The notes under the pieces: generated by a model
Database searches by the model: none
The model's input: the letters and a program-made list of their open reading frames with translations, nothing else
Told to the model about the DNA's origin: nothing
Part shown: positions 7,502 to 10,135 of the stretch, one piece after another
Layout: every line of letters starts with the position of its first letter
Position numbering within the stretch: position 1 is the first letter of the stretch
Program-made: the position numbers and the translations under genes
Source of the DNA: Spirochaetia bacterium UBA5550
GTDB taxonomy: Bacteria > Spirochaetota > UBA4802 > UBA5550
Assembly (NCBI GenBank): GCA_002425885.1
Contig: DINC01000082.1
Coordinates: 52,163-62,297, forward strand
Reading direction: 5' to 3'
Length of the DNA: 10,135 nucleotides

Positions 7502-9718
7502 GTGATGAGAAAAACTCTGTTATCTGCTGTACTTGGTGTATGGTGCCTGTTTTTGTTTTCCGGTAATTATCCTCTTTATGGAGCAAAGGCGGGCAAAAGG
7601 CCGAAAATCGGCGTTGTACTTAGCGGAGGGGGAGCCAAGGGGTTTGCCCATATCCCGGTACTTAGGACCCTTGAAGAGCTGAATATCCCTGTGGATTACA
7701 TAGGTGGTACAAGTATGGGGAGCACCGTGGCTGCTCTCTATGCAATGGGATACAGTGTCGATGAACTGGAGAAGATAGCCCGTGATACAAACTGGTACTA
7801 TTATTTTCAGAACAGATCTGACAGAGAAAATGAAAGCCTCCGCCAGAAGCTTTATTTCAAGGAATACCCTTTTACTTTTGATATAAGTTCTGAGGGGATA
7901 TCAGTCCCCAGGGGATTTGTCAATGGACAGAGGATAGGGCTCTTCCTCTCCCGTCTCACATGGGAGTATCAGCATGTTAAGGATTTTCATAAGCTCCCTG
8001 TACCTTTCCTCTGCGTGGCCACTGATTTTGAAAAGGGTGAGGGCGTTGTTTTTGACAAGGGAAACATCGCTGAGTCACTGCGGGCAAGCATGGCCATACC
8101 TTCCGTCTTTAATCCTGTAGAGATTGATGACAGAGTTTTCCTCGACGGCGGTGTAGTGAATAACTTCCCTGTAAAAGAGGTCAGGGAAATGGGGGCTGAC
8201 ATTATAATAGGGATAGATGTCAGCGGCAGGCTTTACAAAAAGGATGACCTTGATTCACTTCCGAAAATAATGGAGCAGTCTATAAGCTTCCTGGGGGAGA
8301 GAAAGACCATGGAGCAGAGGAAGTTATGCGATATACTGATAATCCCCGAGGTAAATGATATGGGGGCTCAGGATTTCGGCAGAACTGATGAAATCCTGAA
8401 GAGGGGTGAAAAAGCAACACAGCTCCAGATGGATAAGCTGATTAAACTCTCTAAGCAGTTGAAGGCATATAATATCGGCAAAAGCGGTAATGCGGAAAAG
8501 GAGAGAGGGGGAGAGATAACCGCGCACAGGATATTTCTGCACGGCCTTGGAAGGGTCTCTAAAAGCATTGTAAAACAGTATCTTGACATAGAACCCGGTG
8601 ATACCGTGACTCCTGATAAAATCGATAAAGGGATAAATGCAATCTATGGTCTCAATTTTTTTGAAAGGATCAGGTATGATCTCGAAAGTGAAAACGGAAT
8701 AAATTCCCTGCATATATATTTTATTGAAAGGCCGGAGAGCCATCTTTACTTTGGTGTTGCTTACGATACTGATGTAAACGCAGCTGCACTTCTGGGACTT
8801 CAGTTCAATAACGCGGGGCTGAAAAACAGCGAATTGATCCTGAAGGGGAGGTTCGGCGACTACAGCAGGTTCGAAGGGGCATATCTGGTATATACGCCCA
8901 TTGATCCCGGAGTCTGGATTGAACTGAATTCATTTGTATATAATCTTGATTTCAACTATTACTCAGAAGGGAAACTGCGGGAGGTTTATGATTTCTGGCA
9001 CCAGGCAACCACTATAAGTCTGAATACTTTCTATTCGAACTGGATACTTCTCTCGTTTGGAATGCGCAAGGAGTTCTATTTTATTGACGGTGAAATTATT
9101 GATCCCGGCAGCAGGAGCAGATACGAGTTTGATATTCTTTCTTTTTATGCAATGATGAAAATTGATACCCTGGATGATTATACATTTCCGCGAAAAGGTT
9201 TTTACCTGCGTGCACAGGCTGATTATGTGACTACTGATTTTTCATATTATGACAGGATGTCCGGTACCGGGAAGTTTGAGAGGAATATGGTTGTCACAAG
9301 AATAGCTATACCTCTCGTAAGGAGGTTCGCTTTCCAGTCAGGTTTTTCCGCAAGTTCTTTAACCGAAGATGTAGCGCCTCCATCTTACTGGTTTGCAATG
9401 GGCGGATACCAGAGGTACGAGGACTGGATATATCCTCTGAACGGGTATGAGCTTATGGAAAAAACCGGCAGGCATGGATGGGTTTACTACCTTGACATTC
9501 AGTATGAACCTTTTAATGATTTTTTTATAACTGTGAAATGGAACGAGGGGAAAGTTGTTGATGACATTAATGAACTTTATAAGTACAGAGATACTGATGC
9601 CGGTTACGGGTTCTCTTTAGGCTACAGGACACCATTCGGTCCTATGCAGGCAGGGGTATTCAGAAAAGCCTGGGAGAGAGATTACTCCGGATATTTTAAT
9701 ATCGGATTTGTTTTCTGA
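7502..9718 (+). CDS. Patatin-like phospholipase with POTRA and outer-membrane barrel (PlpD/FplA type)
   Basis: A self-secreting lipase of the type Vd class: the barrel sits in the outer membrane and the phospholipase domain is presented or released outside. A signal peptide (about 1-30, hydrophobic LLSAVLGVWCLFLFSG) is followed by the patatin domain (about 35-235) with oxyanion motif SGGGAKG (41-47), nucleophile motif GGTSMG (68-73, Ser71) and DGG (215-217, Asp215), so the Ser-Asp dyad is intact. A POTRA-like segment (about 340-408) has HRIFLHGLGRVSKSIV and GINAIYGLNFFERIRYDL. The Omp85-like barrel (about 413-738) ends in an aromatic strand, YFNIGFVF, whose last Phe fits a BAM recognition signal. 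Its length is close to that of Pseudomonas PlpD. The start is GTG 7502 (GAAGG at 7487-7491, 10 bases away) or ATG 7505, one codon later. It is a monocistron, with its own upstream region and a separate promoter after it. Confidence 0.93.
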   Translation: MMRKTLLSAVLGVWCLFLFSGNYPLYGAKAGKRPKIGVVLSGGGAKGFAHIPVLRTLEELNIPVDYIGGTSMGSTVAALYAMGYSVDELEKIARDTNWYYYFQNRSDRENESLRQKLYFKEYPFTFDISSEGISVPRGFVNGQRIGLFLSRLTWEYQHVKDFHKLPVPFLCVATDFEKGEGVVFDKGNIAESLRASMAIPSVFNPVEIDDRVFLDGGVVNNFPVKEVREMGADIIIGIDVSGRLYKKDDLDSLPKIMEQSISFLGERKTMEQRKLCDILIIPEVNDMGAQDFGRTDEILKRGEKATQLQMDKLIKLSKQLKAYNIGKSGNAEKERGGEITAHRIFLHGLGRVSKSIVKQYLDIEPGDTVTPDKIDKGINAIYGLNFFERIRYDLESENGINSLHIYFIERPESHLYFGVAYDTDVNAAALLGLQFNNAGLKNSELILKGRFGDYSRFEGAYLVYTPIDPGVWIELNSFVYNLDFNYYSEGKLREVYDFWHQATTISLNTFYSNWILLSFGMRKEFYFIDGEIIDPGSRSRYEFDILSFYAMMKIDTLDDYTFPRKGFYLRAQADYVTTDFSYYDRMSGTGKFERNMVVTRIAIPLVRRFAFQSGFSASSLTEDVAPPSYWFAMGGYQRYEDWIYPLNGYELMEKTGRHGWVYYLDIQYEPFNDFFITVKWNEGKVVDDINELYKYRDTDAGYGFSLGYRTPFGPMQAGVFRKAWERDYSGYFNIGFVF

Positions 9719-9758
9719 TCTTATCATCCCCGTTTTAACAAAGTTATTCCACTTTTTC

Positions 9759-9786
9759 TTGACTAATTTTTTTTTCTGTCGATAAT
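9759..9786 (+). promoter_or_regulatory. Candidate sigma70-type promoter for the downstream unknown gene
   Basis: TTGACT (9759-9764) and GATAAT (9781-9786) each match the consensus at 5 of 6 positions with a 16-base, T-rich spacer. The likely transcription start is near 9793, which leaves a leader of about 75 bases before the ATG at 9868. It lies 40 bases after the stop of the patatin gene, so it separates the two transcription units. Confidence 0.55.
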
Positions 9787-9823
9787 CATTTTGTGGCCGT
9801 AGCTATTCGTTCCGGATAAAGTG

Positions 9824-9871
9824 ATGCGGCAGGCGGAAATGATGGAAAAGATAAACAGGCCCGGGATATGA
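9824..9871 (+). other. Possible 15-codon upstream ORF overlapping the next start
   Basis: ATG at 9824 opens a 15-codon ORF (MRQAEMMEKINRPGI) whose TGA (9869-9871) overlaps the ATG (9868-9870) of the next gene as ATGA. A GGA (9814-9816) lies 7 bases before its ATG, and inner ATGs at 9839 and 9842 follow an AGGCGGA. The following gene has no good Shine-Dalgarno site of its own, so coupled translation is plausible. The ORF is short enough to occur by chance. Confidence 0.25.
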
Positions 9872-10135
9872 GCATCGAAGAGAACAGAAAGCGCCTTGAA
9901 AGACAGGCCAGAAGCCTCATGACAGTAAAAGAAATATCTCAGCAGGAGCGGGACAGACTCAACGCGATTATGCGTGATAAAGATATTTCGCCTGAAGAGA
10001 AATATAACTCAATAATCAGACTTCTCCGGAAGCTTCCAGATAGAGAGATGCTGGACATGGATGATGCCGCCAGTGCACCTGAAAATCCTGATATGATTAA
10101 AGAAAAAAGCCGCATCGTTAAACCAAATCCCCGTT
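9868..10135 (+). CDS. Unknown protein, 3' end outside window (89 residues visible)
   Basis: Not recognised. The frame is open from the ATG at 9868 to the end of the window. The visible N-terminus is strongly charged and looks helical (MSIEENRKRLERQARSLM, then SQQERDRLNAIMRDKDISPE and a RLLRKLPDREMLDMDD stretch). It then turns polar and Pro-rich, with no signal peptide or membrane segment, so a cytoplasmic protein or an N-terminal regulatory region is likely. There is no in-frame start codon upstream before the TAA at 9817-9819. The next Met (residue 18) has no ribosome binding site. A promoter candidate at 9759-9786 and a tiny overlapping upstream ORF precede it. The codon use resembles its neighbours. 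Confidence 0.75.
   Translation, partial: MSIEENRKRLERQARSLMTVKEISQQERDRLNAIMRDKDISPEEKYNSIIRLLRKLPDREMLDMDDAASAPENPDMIKEKSRIVKPNPR

Noticed and set aside
7350..7586. 78-residue ORF (-) across the intergenic region into the patatin gene
   Set aside because: It runs antisense through the patatin signal-peptide region, lacks a ribosome binding site, and its composition looks like AT-rich spacer.
9740..9775. AAAGT/ACTTT hairpin followed by T-rich DNA after the patatin gene
   Set aside because: The stem has five weak pairs, and the T-run begins about ten bases later inside the promoter spacer, so it is not a convincing intrinsic terminator.

Overview
The window looks like chromosomal DNA of a diderm (Gram-negative type) bacterium of middling GC content. 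It holds an N-degron proteolysis operon, a protein with a C-terminal Omp85-type outer-membrane barrel, and a large secreted protein. The ClpS and ClpA sequences and the lineage-specific unknown genes would suit a spirochaete or a deltaproteobacterium-like lineage. That placement is inference from memory of these families. I see no tRNA, rRNA, CRISPR array, insertion sequence or phage gene.

Layout. (1) Positions 2-1249 (+): the 3' part of a gene of unknown function that enters from the left edge. (2) Positions 1320-4691 (+): a likely promoter followed by a tight operon, clpS (N-degron adaptor), clpA (AAA+ unfoldase) and aat (leucyl/phenylalanyl-tRNA-protein transferase), with gaps of 19 and 4 bases. 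(3) Positions 4672-7233 (-): an exported 853-residue protein of unknown function, convergent with aat and overlapping its 3' end by 20 bases. (4) Positions 7234-7501: a divergent intergenic region of 268 bases with a coding-like ORF remnant on the minus strand and an AT-rich element that reads as a -10 hexamer on both strands. (5) Positions 7502-9718 (+): a patatin-like phospholipase fused to a POTRA-like domain and a 16-strand-type barrel, the PlpD/FplA (type Vd secretion) architecture. (6) Positions 9719-10135 (+): a good sigma70-type promoter, a possible 15-codon upstream ORF, and the 5' part of another unknown gene that leaves the window.

How the genes work together. Aat attaches Leu or Phe to proteins with an N-terminal Arg or Lys, ClpS recognises the resulting bulky hydrophobic N-terminus, and ClpA unfolds the substrate for ClpP. 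clpP itself is not in the window. The remaining genes show no link to this pathway apart from position. The least explained parts are the 853-residue exported protein with the small ORF in front of it, and the two partial unknown genes at the edges. I found no clear case for a wholly new multi-gene system.
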